From: Gloeopeniophorella convolvens
Lineage: Eukaryota; Basidiomycota; Agaricomycetes; Russulales
DNA: 64,000 nt
Assembly: GCA_022496205.1 (NCBI GenBank)
Contig: WTXD01000021.1
Span: 124,001-188,000 of the forward strand
Reading direction: 5' to 3'
Translations under genes and position numbers: made by a program
Notes under the pieces: model-generated
The model's database searches: none
The model's input: only the letters and a program-made list of their open reading frames with translations
What the model was told of the DNA's origin: nothing
Shown here: in pieces, positions 33,569 through 43,682 of the stretch
Position numbering within the stretch: position 1 is the first letter of the stretch
Layout: every line of letters starts with the position of its first letter

Positions 33569-35227
33569 ATGTTCGAAGATGAGGCCAATGCTGTCGCCAA
33601 CGTTGTATTGCCTGCGCTCAAGGTGCGCCGCAACACTGCAACACCAATCGCCAAACTTCCGAACGAGATCCTTCTCCTCATCTTTGACCACTGTCAACGC
33701 AGTACCATGGATGACCTCCTTCGGCGGTTAGGAGGACCCGGGGATTGCTGGAGTTACTCCACCCACCTGTCGTATTTGCACCCAAAGATCACTCTAGCAC
33801 GGACATTGTGCTCACAAGTCTGCCATCGGTGGCGGAACATCGTGCTGGCAACCGGTTCACTGTGGAAAGACACGCTTGTCGACTTCGGTCCAAAGGCTTT
33901 CGAAACGATGTTCCTCCTCTCTCGGTCTACCCCTCGAGTTCACTTCTGCGGGCACTTCCTCGAGTCGATGTGGAGCTGTCCTCGACGAGGTGGAACCATT
34001 GCTGTCGACTTCTCGCGGACGTCCGCGATGTCATTGAGAGCGCACTGCTATTACGTGCTCAAGGGATTTCTCAATAACTTCCGCATCGGTGCTCCCATTC
34101 TGGAACTTATTGATCTGGGGGTCCGCGCACAACGCTCGAGATGCGGCGAAGCAACGCCGTTTGGATCAATCTGTGCATTCATTCAGAATTCACTAATGGT
34201 TCGGCGGATCAAGTTGTTGAACGTCCCTTTGGCCTGGGGGCGAACCGGACCTCTCTATCACCTTACGCAACTCGACGCGGTACATTCAAGGGGGGCAAGT
34301 TTGAGACCAACGGCATGCCCTGACGATCTCCTGGGGTTCCTGAAAGACACTCCGGCATTGGAAGTCCTCAAGCTCGATTACTGTTTTCTGGAAGACGATC
34401 ACCCGCTACGACCGAGCATCGAGGTTACGGCACTCCCTCACCTCCGGTTTCTTGACTGTCACCTCGAAGAGCGCGATTGTCTGTACCTCTTCCGCTATCT
34501 CCAGTTCCCTACTTGCACCCGGATCCGGCTGACTTGCCAATACCAAAATATGAACGAAGAAAGCGCAATCTTCATCATAAATCGGGCGTTCCGGCGTTTC
34601 CGTGAAACGTTGAATGATGGCGAGCCGAATGGGATCTTGGGTTGTAGCAGTGGCTACGAGATGCATATCGTGGCACACTCCACCGCAGACGGTGCGCTGA
34701 TGAGAACTCTTTTCTCCCGCGAGGGAGATTCGAAGGAGAAGGACGTAGACCTGCTCTTCCGCGGTCGGTCGAATGAAGATACAGAAATCCGTATCCATCA
34801 TGCAGCTTGCAATGCTCTCCCCGCGTCATTCGTGCGTACCCTGTGTGTCGTCAGGTGTCGAAGCGATCAAGTCTGGCGCTCGCACGCGCTCCGCTTCCCA
34901 CACATTCTGACCATCAACCTCGATGTTTGGAGTTTTGAACGCGGGTTGCGCTATCTGCTCCTACCACCTGGACTGGCCGCCGGGCTTGTTGTGTTGCTGC
35001 CTGACCTCACGTGGCTCAGAGTAGAGGGGAGCGTAATGTTCAACAAGCTTGAATACATGGAGAGTATATTTCTTCCTACTCTCCGGGCGCGGCGCTCGTT
35101 GCTCGGTCGGCCCCTGGGGCGTTTCTCTATACGTAGTACGAACTACGACAGTTTCAATCAGGACACCTTGGCTGCCCTAGAAGAAGTCGTGGAGAGCGCA
35201 GAAGTGGAGTTTTCGAGGTGTTGGTAG
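33569..35227 (+). CDS. F-box protein (copy A, intact)
   Basis: A predicted substrate receptor of SCF ubiquitin ligases, of the large Agaricomycete F-box family with leucine-rich C-terminal repeats. From the Met at 33569 it reads MFEDEANAVANVVLPALKVR, then the F-box TPIAKLPNEILLLIFDHCQR. SQVCHRWRNIVLATGSLWKD follows, the W of which is typical. The rest is a leucine-rich array (ELIDLGVRAQ, VLKLDYCFLEDDHPLRPSIE, LPHLRFLDCHLEERDCLYLF). It ends VESAEVEFSRCW with TAG at 35225. The frame is open further upstream to 33380, and amino-acid similarity with copy B extends upstream to YWDDCVQLRNSVLDHVILS, so the true start may be a lost or spliced upstream exon. Copy B at 43683-45407 is frameshifted. Confidence 0.8.
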   Translation: MFEDEANAVANVVLPALKVRRNTATPIAKLPNEILLLIFDHCQRSTMDDLLRRLGGPGDCWSYSTHLSYLHPKITLARTLCSQVCHRWRNIVLATGSLWKDTLVDFGPKAFETMFLLSRSTPRVHFCGHFLESMWSCPRRGGTIAVDFSRTSAMSLRAHCYYVLKGFLNNFRIGAPILELIDLGVRAQRSRCGEATPFGSICAFIQNSLMVRRIKLLNVPLAWGRTGPLYHLTQLDAVHSRGASLRPTACPDDLLGFLKDTPALEVLKLDYCFLEDDHPLRPSIEVTALPHLRFLDCHLEERDCLYLFRYLQFPTCTRIRLTCQYQNMNEESAIFIINRAFRRFRETLNDGEPNGILGCSSGYEMHIVAHSTADGALMRTLFSREGDSKEKDVDLLFRGRSNEDTEIRIHHAACNALPASFVRTLCVVRCRSDQVWRSHALRFPHILTINLDVWSFERGLRYLLLPPGLAAGLVVLLPDLTWLRVEGSVMFNKLEYMESIFLPTLRARRSLLGRPLGRFSIRSTNYDSFNQDTLAALEEVVESAEVEFSRCW

Positions 35228-35522
35228 TGGTGAGATGGTTTACTTACCATGTGGGAATGAGCATTCAACGCTCAACGTTCACAGATTGATCCGTGCGGCC
35301 AGTGGCGACGGACCGGTAGTAGAGACTCGGGGATACGCTGAAACACTCATTCGTACGGCGCTCTCGAGGGCATGATCCAGAGTCATGAATGCAACCGCTC
35401 GCCGCCGCATATACCAATCTAATCAGAAGGGCCAATAAATACATCTCTAGCTATAGGTGCCACCCGCGGCCCAGACGAAAATGAAACTTGCGGCCGGGCG
35501 CACTTGGCAGTTACATCATTAA

Positions 35523-35548
35523 TTGCTCCCTTCGGGGATGCATACGAA

Positions 35549-35579
<31 letters not shown>

Positions 35580-35645
35580 GGCCCCTGCACAAGGATGACA
35601 CGCTGTTTCAGAGTGGTAGACCTACGGGTCTCAATATTTATTTTT
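35523..35645 (+). ncRNA. U6 spliceosomal snRNA (copy A)
   Basis: The catalytic snRNA of the spliceosome. Seen are the 5' stem-loop gctcccttcgggga, the universally conserved block aattggaacgatacagagaa and gattagcatggcccctgca (ACAGAGA box and AGC triad), and caaggatgacacgc. The 3' end forms the hairpin agacc-tacg-ggtct followed by atatttattttt, a Pol III-type T-rich terminator. The block cctgcacaagg differs from the common cctgcgcaagg by one base. It is 100 percent identical to copy B over about 117 nt. The exact 5' and 3' ends are estimated. Confidence 0.88.
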
Positions 35646-36149
35646 GTTGCTCACAGTCTCCTTTTCCCGGACTGTTCGCTCGGTAGGTCGCATTGAATCA
35701 AGTCGCAACACTCAGTTACTGCACACATTACACCGACAGCGATGCCTCTCAACATGCTACATCCACCTCGCAGAGATGAAGCCCTCGGATTCAATCACGT
35801 CAATCTTCTGAACACAAGTCCACTAGTCATCTCTGTAATGTATATCTGCAGCAGCGTCCCCAACCGGGATATCATCCAATCCAGTAATGCATACATCGAC
35901 CAGTTAACCGTACATAGAGGGGCGGTCATCTATTCCCAAACAAAGTCCAGCGCAGGCCCTCGTACGCACCCCACCCCGCCGCGCGCCACCGTCTCCAGCG
36001 CCACCCGCGCTGTCTCCTCCTCCTCACTCTGCTCTGATCCAGAGGCAGCGGCGGCAGCATAGCAGCATCACCGGAGCCCACATATGCAGCTGCGCAGAGC
36101 GGGCGTCAGCAAGCATCCCCGCGCGGGCGCGGCGCCATGGCACGGCCAG
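35646..36149. other. Intergenic within arm A
   Basis: About 500 bp between U6 and the stop of the OXLD1-like gene. It is similar to 41976-42454 of arm B, including a short cgccaccgtctccagcgccac-like GC-rich block. No gene is seen. Confidence 0.5.
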
Positions 36150-36793
36150 CTACGAACCCCGCGCCGCGCGCTTCGCCTCGAGCGCACGCTCGAACTCCTC
36201 GAATGCGGACAGCGCCGTGCGTGCTTTCGGCTGCGCAGTGGTGTCGGCGTCGGGGCGGATGCGCGCAGGCCACTGCGCGACGGGGACGTCCATGGACGCC
36301 AGAGACGCGCGGACGGACGCGAGCGCGGCGGCGTGGGCGGCGAGCGAGTCCTGGTACAGGTCGTGCACGCAGATCGCGCAGCCGGACATGCAGCAGTCTG
36401 TCGGCGCGCCGTCAGTGGGCGTGGGAGGGGCGCTGGGGAAGGGAGGCGGCGCGCACCGTCTGAGCCTGGCGCCTTTGGCTCCTCCGGTATGACAAGCCCG
36501 TGGAACGTCGCCGGCTGGAGTTTCTGCAGGGTGGCGGGCATGGGTATGGGCGTGCGCGCACGGGGCGCGTCGGCGGCGATGGTCTGCGTGAGCGAGTGTT
36601 TTGCGAGGAGCATGTTCTCGAGGCGGCGGAAGCGGTCAGAGAGGTTTTGCCCACCGGGCGCGGGGCGCTTCAATCGCTCTATGGGCGAGGCGGGCTGTGT
36701 GTGCACTCGTGCATTGCGTGCGAGGTGTGGATGTAAATTACGGCGCAGAGCATGGTAGAGGAGAGAGCGGGGTGCCAGTCTATGGGGTAGCAT
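36150..36793 (-). CDS. Mitochondrial oxidoreductase-like domain protein, OXLD1 type (copy A)
   Basis: A small mitochondrial protein with the oxidoreductase-like N-terminal domain (PF09791 type; human OXLD1, yeast YPL107W); molecular role unknown. The N terminus MLPHRLAPRSLLYHALRRNL is Arg-rich without acids, a typical mitochondrial presequence. A helix follows (LSDRFRRLENMLLAKHSLTQ), then FHGLVIPEEPKAPGSD. A 60-nt intron (about 36392-36451) joins in phase to the conserved cysteine motif DCCMSGCAICVHDLYQDSLA. A helical C terminus ends LEAKRAARGS at 36150. The CC-x3-C-x2-C cluster with VHDLY defines the family. A second intact copy lies at 41341-41975 in mirror orientation. Confidence 0.8.
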
Positions 36794-36847
36794 GCATCAA
36801 GGTCCGGGGCAAAGCGTTCCGGAGCGCTGGACTCTGCTTTGTAATCA

Positions 36848-37272
36848 TGAGGTGGCTGTGCGCCAATCACGTGCTGTTGAACATAAAAACCTCGCTGCGC
36901 ACGTCCTCTGTCCCCAACTCATTTCCGGGCGCGCATTATTGTCCCCCTGCGCAGGTATGTTATGCGCAGGAGCCTACAGCACGCCCTAGAGGGAGCTCTG
37001 CGTCTCCAGCTGGAGTATCCCCCGTTCCCTCGGGGTGGGGAGATAGTCCTTACCAGAGATGATACAGCTACGTTTATCCTCAATAGGCCCATGAAATAAA
37101 TCTCCCCAATGCCTTTTATTTGTGTGCCCAATCGGTCGCGTGTCGAACCCGCGGCACATGCGTGTCGAAGCCAAACTACATCTATGGGATATCTCTAAGA
37201 ACCAAACGGGCATTACCCTAGTGTATATAAGAGCGTACTTCCAATCCCTATACTCCACCACCGCGCGAGGCC
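36848..37272. other. Start of inverted-repeat spacer
   Basis: 425 bp between arm A and the stop of the DUF1275 gene. It includes tgtatataagag near 37222, TATA-like but not upstream of any start I can see, and a CACGTG at 36876. No gene is recognised. Confidence 0.4.
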
Positions 37273-38353
37273 CTAGTTCTTCCTCGCACCCCCGCCGCCG
37301 GGCGCCTTTTTGCCCGGGACGAAGAACCAGCTGAGCGCGATCGCGGTGCGCAGGCCGGTGCCGATACCAAGTGCGGCGGGCGAGCCGATGGACTGCAGGA
37401 TCGCGCGGCTGCAGAAGCCGCCAACGAAGAGCGCGACGATCGCGATCACCTTGTGGTCGCGTGTCTTGACGCGGTGCATCACGAAGAGCTTCGGGTCCGC
37501 CATCAGCTCGCACCACACCGTCGTCAGCACGACTGTCCGGCGACGCCGTCAGTCACCGTGCACAATAAAAACACAAAGAGGGCGGTGGCACGCACTGGTG
37601 GTGGTGAACTGCGTGTTGACGCGCTTGCCCATGATGCCCTGCAGCCCCATGCTCGCGCTGATGAGCCCGAGGCACGCAAACGTGCTAGCACTCGACCACG
37701 CCGGCACGTCGCGCGAGCTGGCGACGCTGCCCTGTCCGCTCTTCCAGAGCGCGATCGCGGCGGCCATGGTGAAGAGCGCCTGGATGAAGGTGCCGAGGAA
37801 GAGCCACGCGCGCGTTTTTGCGCCGATGCGGTCGCCGATGCGCCCGAGGAACGCGCCGAAGATGAAGGTCAGCACCGAGGTGAGCGCCTGCTGGTCCGCG
37901 AGGTGGAACGACGTGTCGCGGTGGCCTGGCGAGCCCTGGAACAGGCGTGCGAGCGCGAGCGCGAGCTGGAGCCGGCCAGAGTCAGTACGAGACAAGTGTG
38001 GAAGAGGGGGGTGCGCACCTGCACCGAGTTGCCGGTCTGGAACGCACACCAGACGAAGATGGCGGAGAAGGAGACAGCGTCGCTTCGTAGGACGCATATC
38101 GTTCAGCATACGGGCAACACGGGTGACAGAGGCCGAGGACATACATCCATCCGGTCATGAAGCAGTACGCGGCGAGCGGGATCGTCGAGAGCTCCGGGTC
38201 GACGTCGGCCATGAGAAAGGCGCGGAGGCCGCCCTGGAAGAGGGTCGAACGGGACGGCGACGGCGACGGCGAGGATGCGGGCGCGGGGAGACTGGCGGCT
38301 GCCTCTGCGGCTTTGGCGGCTGCGGCGGGGGTCATGGGGCCTGTGGAGGACAT
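37273..38353 (-). CDS. DUF1275 (YoaK-like) membrane protein
   Basis: A six-helix membrane protein family found in bacteria and fungi; function unknown. The start at 38353 opens MSSTGPMTPAAAAKAAEAAA, a low-complexity leader, then AFLMADVDPELSTIPLAAYC and FMTGW. An intron joins in frame to IDAVSFSAIFVWCAFQTGNS, the DUF1275 signature (GFIDAxSF, QTGN). A second intron precedes VQLALALARLF. Helices continue with SVLTFIFGAFLGRIGDRIGA, WLFLGTFIQALFTMAAAIAL, FACLGLISASMGLQGIMGKR and NTQFTTT. After a 60-nt intron comes IVLTTVWCELMADPKLF, DHKVIAIVALFVGGFCSRAI and LGIGTGLRTAIALSWFFVPG, ending GGGGARKN with TAG at 37273. It is complete and looks functional. Confidence 0.88.
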
Positions 38354-39349
38354 GGAGAGAGTGGCGAGGGGGCGGCGGCTGGGGCGTTGGGGCGGGTGGG
38401 GGGGGGCAGCACTCTGAGCCGGGGTGGGGAGGAGTCGCGGGGGGGATTATAAGCCGCGGGCGGGGGACGCAGCGAGGGCGAGGGGTGCGGCGGTAAGGAC
38501 GGGGTGGGCGGGCGCGGCGGAGGCCAAGTCGCGAGTTGTACCTTGGTTATAACATTGGGAGCGGGCGGAGGGGCTTGACGTGCCCGGGCCAAGATCTCGG
38601 CATCCCACAGAACGTCTCTCTCGCTGTTTCCGTCGGGACGCCGGGCGCTCTCAGCGTGCTTGGCCCACCATAAAGCGCGCGCAAGGCCGGCTCTCTTGTC
38701 TCCGTTCTATCTCCCACCGTACCCCAATGGACGCGGCGGGCTCGTCGACGCCTTCATCTCCGACATCCTCGCTCGTAGCCCATGTACCACCCTCCTAGCA
38801 CTCCCACCGCCGCCAATGGCAGCCCCCGGTAATCACATCATGCGGTTCATCACACACATCACCTGGCGTTGCTGCTTGCCCATCGTGTTCTGATCGCGTC
38901 ACCGTTTCGCACTCCACCTCATCTTGGACACTTGCAGACGAGCAGCATGGCTCTTAGATCGTGCTGATTTCGTGGTCGTCGTCCGTATATCACCATGTCT
39001 TCCCTACCTGTGTTGTGGCCCCGTGCGCCGTCCCGCGCGTCGCTATTTCTTGGTAGGGTACATGCCCGTGTAGCACTCAGTCGTTACTGGTAGTCATACG
39101 GAGCAACGAGCGATAGAATAAAGGATAGGACGGTATCAACACAAGCGGGATGATGTATACCACAAACAGGGTGACAACTTGGCAGGAGCATGGAAGGAAA
39201 ATTTGTCTGAGCTGGGAGAAGCGCCCATAAGAGTAGTCCACATGAGGAAAAAAAAATACTGCAGCCAGGGTCAAACGTGACATGTCGAGAAACCGCCACA
39301 CGCTCTTCTGGTCCATATTGCATCTCCACTCTCGTCAGTCGTGCCCGGT
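38354..39349. other. Intergenic, no gene recognised
   Basis: About 1 kb between the DUF1275 start and the KRE9-like stop, both minus. A very G-rich purine stretch lies at 38400-38530. A short plus-strand frame at 38780 (MYHPPSTPTAANGSPG) could be an orphan first exon but has no visible partner. Confidence 0.4.
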
Positions 39350-40120
39350 TTAGAGCATGCCAACTGCGGCGCCAATGACGGCGAGGACACCTGCCGCCGA
39401 GATCTGGAAGGTCGTCGACGCGCCGGACGACTTGCTGTTGTTTGTCGGCGCAGCGCCGCTCGACGTGCTCGAGCCAGTGCTAGACGAACCCGCGTTTGAG
39501 CCCGTGCTCGACGCGGTCGGGTCGTCCGTAGGCGTAGCCGAGGCCGCGGGGTATGTCGCGCCGAGAGCCTTGACCTCAAACACCTGGGACGTCGCGTAGA
39601 TCTGGGCACAGATTGGGCATCAGAAACGAGTCGAACGGGCGAGGAGGACTACGCGACGCACCTTTGTCTGGTCGAGGTTGTCGGCAAAGATAAGGGTATA
39701 GGACGGCGAGGGCGTCAGCGCAGCCTGCTGGGTCGTGATGGTGTGCGAGCAGTCCGCGTTCTGGATGTTGGCCACGATGGCCATGGGCGCAGGCAGGATG
39801 GTGGGGTCCGTGTTGTTCAACCTGTCAAGGGCGGAGCTAAGCGGGCGGATACGGCTGAGAGAACAAGGCGACAACGCACAAGAGCTGGTACACGGTGGCC
39901 GGGGGGTTATCACGGCACGACCAGGCGATGACATTCTGCGACTGGGCGACTGGAAAAGATGTTCAACGCGTTCAAAAAAAAAGCCTGTGATGATAGACGG
40001 TGAGAGCGACGCACCCCACCAGAGGTCGGGACCACCGGGGCTGAGGATCTGGAAGTTGGCAAGGGCGGAGCTGACGAGGGAGCTGATAGTGGCAAAGGCG
40101 GCGAGGCGAGCGGAAACCAT
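39350..40120 (-). CDS. KRE9/KNH1-like secreted GPI-anchored protein
   Basis: A predicted cell-wall protein with the Kre9/Knh1-type Ig-like N-terminal domain (PF10342 type). The start at 40120 gives a signal peptide, MVSARLAAFATISSLVSSAL, cleaved before NFQILSPGGPDLWW. After short introns the domain continues VAQSQNVIAWSCRDNPPATV, YQLLNNTDPTILPAPMAIVA, NIQNADCSHTITTQQ and SYTLIFADNLDQTK. The last exon gives IYATSQVFEVKALGATYPAA, a Ser/Thr/Gly-rich linker, and the C-terminal hydrophobic tail FQISAAGVLAVIGAAVGML preceded by small residues, typical of GPI addition. TAA is at 39350. All four exons join in phase. The protein is about 210 aa. It shares a 250-bp divergent promoter region with SNF8. 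Confidence 0.85.
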
Positions 40121-40370
40121 TTTTGAAGGAGATGAGAAGGATGTACAGAAAAGAGGCACCGAGGGGGGGACGTGGGGAAGGACAGCTGGCAAAGGCTTGA
40201 AGAAGGGCTGGCAACGGCCAACGCGAGCAAGACTACGCCCGGCATCTCCCGCACGTGCCGGGTCTATTTTTGGCGGTGCCGGTCTCCCATTCCCGGAACG
40301 ATGCCCGGATCCCCGATTGTGAGCCCCGAGAGCGTCGCTTGCAGACACGGTCGAATCGAATACACCCGTC

Positions 40371-41138
40371 ATGCATCGTCTCGGCGGCGCCGGGCTCGCT
40401 GCCCTCCACCGACAACAAGACTCACAGCGCTCTTTCGACGCCCTCTCCACCCAGCTCTCCCGCGCCCAGGTCGACACCCTCCACGCCCAGCTCGACCAGT
40501 TCCGCGCCGCCCTCACCCGCTTCGCCACCCACCACCGCGCCGCTATCCGCAGCGACCCGCGCTTCCGCCACGCCTTCCAGCAGATGTGCGCCGCCATCGG
40601 CGTCGACCCGCTCGCCGGCCCGCGCCGCGGCGGCTGGTGGGAGGAGGCGCTCGGGCTCGGCGACTGGCAGAGCGAGCTCGGCGTGCAGATCGTCGACGTG
40701 TGCGTCAGCACGCGCCCGCGCAACGGCGGGCTCATCGAGCTCGCCGAGCTCGTCCGCCTCGTCGCGCGCCTGCGCGGGCTCGCCGGCGGCGCGATCACGG
40801 AGGAGGACGTCGTGCGCAGCATCCGCGCGCTGCGCCCGCTTGGCGCGGGCTACGAGGTGCTCGACGTCGGCGGCGCGGGCGGGCGGCGCATGGTGCGCAG
40901 CGTGCCCCGCGCGCTCGACGCGGACCAGATGGTCGTGCTCGCGCTCGCGGCGGAGGGGGGCGGCCGCGTGGACGAGGACATGCTCGTGTCGGGGAAGGAG
41001 TGGGCGCCCGAGCGTGCGCGCGGCGTGCTGCAGACGATGCTGCTCACGGACGGAACGTGTTGGCTCGACGAGCAAGACGGCCCGAACGGGATGGGGCGCG
41101 CCTATTGGATCCCGGCTGCGATGCAGTGGGACGACTAG
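40371..41138 (+). CDS. SNF8: ESCRT-II subunit SNF8/VPS22
   Basis: A winged-helix subunit of the ESCRT-II complex that sorts ubiquitinated membrane proteins into multivesicular endosomes. A single uninterrupted exon encodes 255 aa, the usual length. The N-terminal helix MHRLGGAGLAALHRQQ and coiled segment LSRAQVDTLHAQLDQFRAAL are followed by the family core FRHAFQQMCAAIGVDPLAG, LGDWQSELGVQIVDVC and RNGGLIELAELVRLVARLRG. Then come EEDVVRSIRALRPLGAGYEV, VRSVPRALDADQMVVLALAA and RGVLQTMLLTDGTCWLDEQ with the C-terminal YWIPAAMQWDD. The match to eukaryotic SNF8 is continuous. GC content is very high. It is the last spacer gene before arm B of the inverted duplication. Confidence 0.93.
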   Translation: MHRLGGAGLAALHRQQDSQRSFDALSTQLSRAQVDTLHAQLDQFRAALTRFATHHRAAIRSDPRFRHAFQQMCAAIGVDPLAGPRRGGWWEEALGLGDWQSELGVQIVDVCVSTRPRNGGLIELAELVRLVARLRGLAGGAITEEDVVRSIRALRPLGAGYEVLDVGGAGGRRMVRSVPRALDADQMVVLALAAEGGGRVDEDMLVSGKEWAPERARGVLQTMLLTDGTCWLDEQDGPNGMGRAYWIPAAMQWDD

Positions 41139-41340
41139 CGTTCGCGCACTCAGCTAGCATTGACGTTGCATTTCTCCTCAAGACGCAGGCATGGGTTAGC
41201 ACATCTACGATTTATTCACGCACGTACTGTTAACTGTAGCAACTAAGCACTGTATCAATTGGAGACAGTCGAGACGTAATTACAAAGCAGAGGACCGGCG
41301 GACGAGTTACTCCGGAACGCCTTGCCTCGGACCTTGATGC

Positions 41341-41975
41341 ATGCTACCCCATAGACCGCCTTCCAGCTTGCTCCTCCGCCATGCACGAAAACACTTCGCA
41401 CACAATTCTCAGGTGCACACCCAGCCCGCCTCACCCATAGAGCGCCTGAAGCGCCCCGCCCGCGCCGGGCAGAACCTCTCCGACCGCTTCCGCCGCCTCG
41501 AGAACATGCTCCTTGCAAAGCACTCGCTCACGCAGACCATCACCGCCGACGCGCTCCGCGCCCGCATGCCAATACCTGTGCCCATACCCACCACGCTGCG
41601 GAAGCTCGCGCGGGCGACATTCCGCGGGCTCGTCCTACCGGAGGAGCCAAAGGCGCCAGGCCCAGACGGTGCGCGCCGCCTCTCTTCCCCAGCATCCCTC
41701 TCACACCTACTGACGGCGCCCCGACAGACTGCTGCATGTCCGGCTGCGCGATCTGCGTGCACGACCTGTACCAGGACTCGCTCGCCGCCTACGCCGCCGC
41801 GCTCGCGTCCGTCCGCGCGTCCCTGGCGTCCATGGACGTCCCCGTCGCGCAGTGGCCTGCGCGCATCCGCCTCGACGCCGACACCGCCGCGCGGCCGAAA
41901 GCAAGCACGGTTCTGTCCGCATTCGAGGAGTTCGAGCGCGCGCTCGAGGCGAAGCGCGCGGCGCAGAGCTCGTAG
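41341..41975 (+). CDS. Mitochondrial oxidoreductase-like domain protein, OXLD1 type (copy B)
   Basis: The inverted-repeat partner of the gene at 36150-36793. The presequence differs (MLPHRPPSSLLLRHARKHFA) but stays Arg/His-rich and acid-free. The conserved parts are nearly unchanged: PASPIERLKRPARAGQNLSD, RRLENMLLAKHSLTQTITAD, FRGLVLPEEPKAPGPD. After the intron at about 41670-41728 come DCCMSGCAICVHDLYQDSLA, SLASMDVPVAQWPARIRLDA and LEAKRAAQSS with TAG at 41973. Frame and splice sites are intact. Most changes are conservative, which suggests both copies remain under selection. Confidence 0.8.
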
Positions 41976-42454
41976 CTGGCCGTGCCATGGCGCGGCGCCC
42001 GCGCCCGCGCGGGGATGCTTGCTGATGCCCACTCTGCGCAGCTGCATATGCAGGCTCCGGTGCTGCCGCTGTTGCATCGACGCCGCCGCTACCTCTGGAG
42101 CCGGGTAAACTGAGGAGGCGGCGGCGGCGGCACGGGTGGCGCTGAAAGCGGTGGCGCGCGGCGGGGTGGGGTGCGTATGAGGGCCCCCGCTGGATTTCAC
42201 TTGGGAATAGACGACCGCCTCTCTGTGTACAATTGACTGGTCGATGCGTGCGTTATCGGGTTGTACAATATTCCGGTCGGGGACGTTGTAGCAGACATGC
42301 AATACAGAGATAACTTGTGTTCAGAAGACTGACATGATAAATTGAATCTGAGGGCTTCATCTCTGCAAGGTGGATGTGACTCGGGGAGAGATTGTTGCTT
42401 GCTGTCAGTGTGATGTGTGTAGCGACTGAGTGTCAGTGCGCTTGGTCCAGCAAC

Positions 42455-42520
42455 AAAAATAAATATTGAGACCCGTAGGTCTACCACTCTGAAACAGCGT
42501 GTCATCCTTGTGCAGGGGCC

Positions 42521-42551
<31 letters not shown>

Positions 42552-42578
42552 TTCGTATGCATCCCCGAAGGGAGCAAT
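42455..42578 (-). ncRNA. U6 spliceosomal snRNA (copy B)
   Basis: Read on the minus strand this is identical to U6 copy A at 35523-35645 from attgctcccttcgg to tttttgttgct, including the cctgcacaagg variant and the agacc/ggtct 3' hairpin. Sequence just outside the RNA differs between the copies (for example gcggccgggcgcac against gcagctgggtgtac upstream). Confidence 0.88.
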
Positions 42579-42655
42579 TTATGATGTATGTCCCAAGTAC
42601 ACCCAGCTGCGAGTTCCATTTCTGTCTGGGCCGCGGGTGGCGCCTGGCGGAGGTG

Positions 42656-43560
42656 GATTGGCCTAGTCTCCCAGAGGCCGGCGCGTCATCAGACCCTCGC
42701 GCACCGTGCCTTCATCTGACGTCTGCTTTCAGAACGGGGGTCACTATCGGGAGGTCCTATTTTCCGTATCTGCCGCATATTCTAAGTCTTATCTGAATTA
42801 TCCCACAACACCCTGCCCCCCAACTCTGGACACCGTGTCTGCATCACTATGCGTGCCCTCTACGACATTCGCTACCGCCCGTTTGCCTATAGTAGTTAAC
42901 CCTATAGAGCACTTGGGAATGGAATGTATGCAGCCAAAAACATGATATGTCGGATCCAAATCCTACATGTGTGCACAACAACGGCTGCCTCGCGTGATCG
43001 CAACTGGATGACTTCAGGCTGGCCGATTAGGGCTGAGTGGATTCGGAAATCCATTGGATTACACTGCCCACTATCATGATCCGTATGCTCACTCGCGATC
43101 CACAATGCGTCCGTAGAGTGATGACAATGTCAAGATTCGACGACACATGCACGAATGCTCTGCACCGGTTTTGCACACAGCCACGAGTGTTAATTTCCAA
43201 GAGATGATGCGTGTGTGCCGGTGACGACTGGTCTCACGAACTCGCTGGCCTATATGTTGCCACTCACAGTGTTCAACCGAGTCATTGCAAACAGGCTGCA
43301 GAGGCGGAGGAGGATATCTGCGTGACGCTGGAACCTTGTGAAGGCCAGTGTTGCGCTTTCCATCCACGTCAGCCTTTAGATACGAAGAGCTCTATGGGGT
43401 CGACGAGGCTAAGGGTAGGACTCGGACCCGCCGATGGCGAAGGAATAATACAGATCATGAAACTGCGGTCGAGCACGACCGTTTGCGCGTCGCTTCGGAC
43501 TTCGAATACCCCTACTTCTGCTATATCCCAACCAGGAAGGGCGGGACCTCCCGGTGTACT
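42656..43560. other. Arm B-specific segment of about 0.9 kb
   Basis: Homology with arm A stops near 42655 and resumes near 43560, while arm A has only about 115 bp at the matching place. The segment has no transposase or reverse transcriptase frame. It could be a non-autonomous insertion, or arm A could have lost it. A short run of T (ctttttttgcg) lies at its right edge. Confidence 0.5.
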
Positions 43561-43682
43561 TTTTTTGCGTATCCCCGGGTCTCTACTACCGGCGAGTCGC
43601 CACCACTGGCCCTACTGCGGGTCGATCTGTGACGCTTGAAGACTCAAGTACCCATTCCCTACTTTGGCGAGCCACCTCACCA

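Larger units (their letters stand above)
33473..36847 (+). repeat. Inverted duplication, arm A
   Basis: This segment recurs in reverse orientation at 41278-45431. Homology starts at tcttactgggacgactgcgt (33473) and ends near ctctgctttgtaat (36847). It holds, in order, an F-box gene (+), a U6 snRNA (+) and an OXLD1-like gene (-). It is about 0.8 kb shorter than arm B because of an indel between the F-box gene and U6 (about 35340-35455). Confidence 0.9.
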
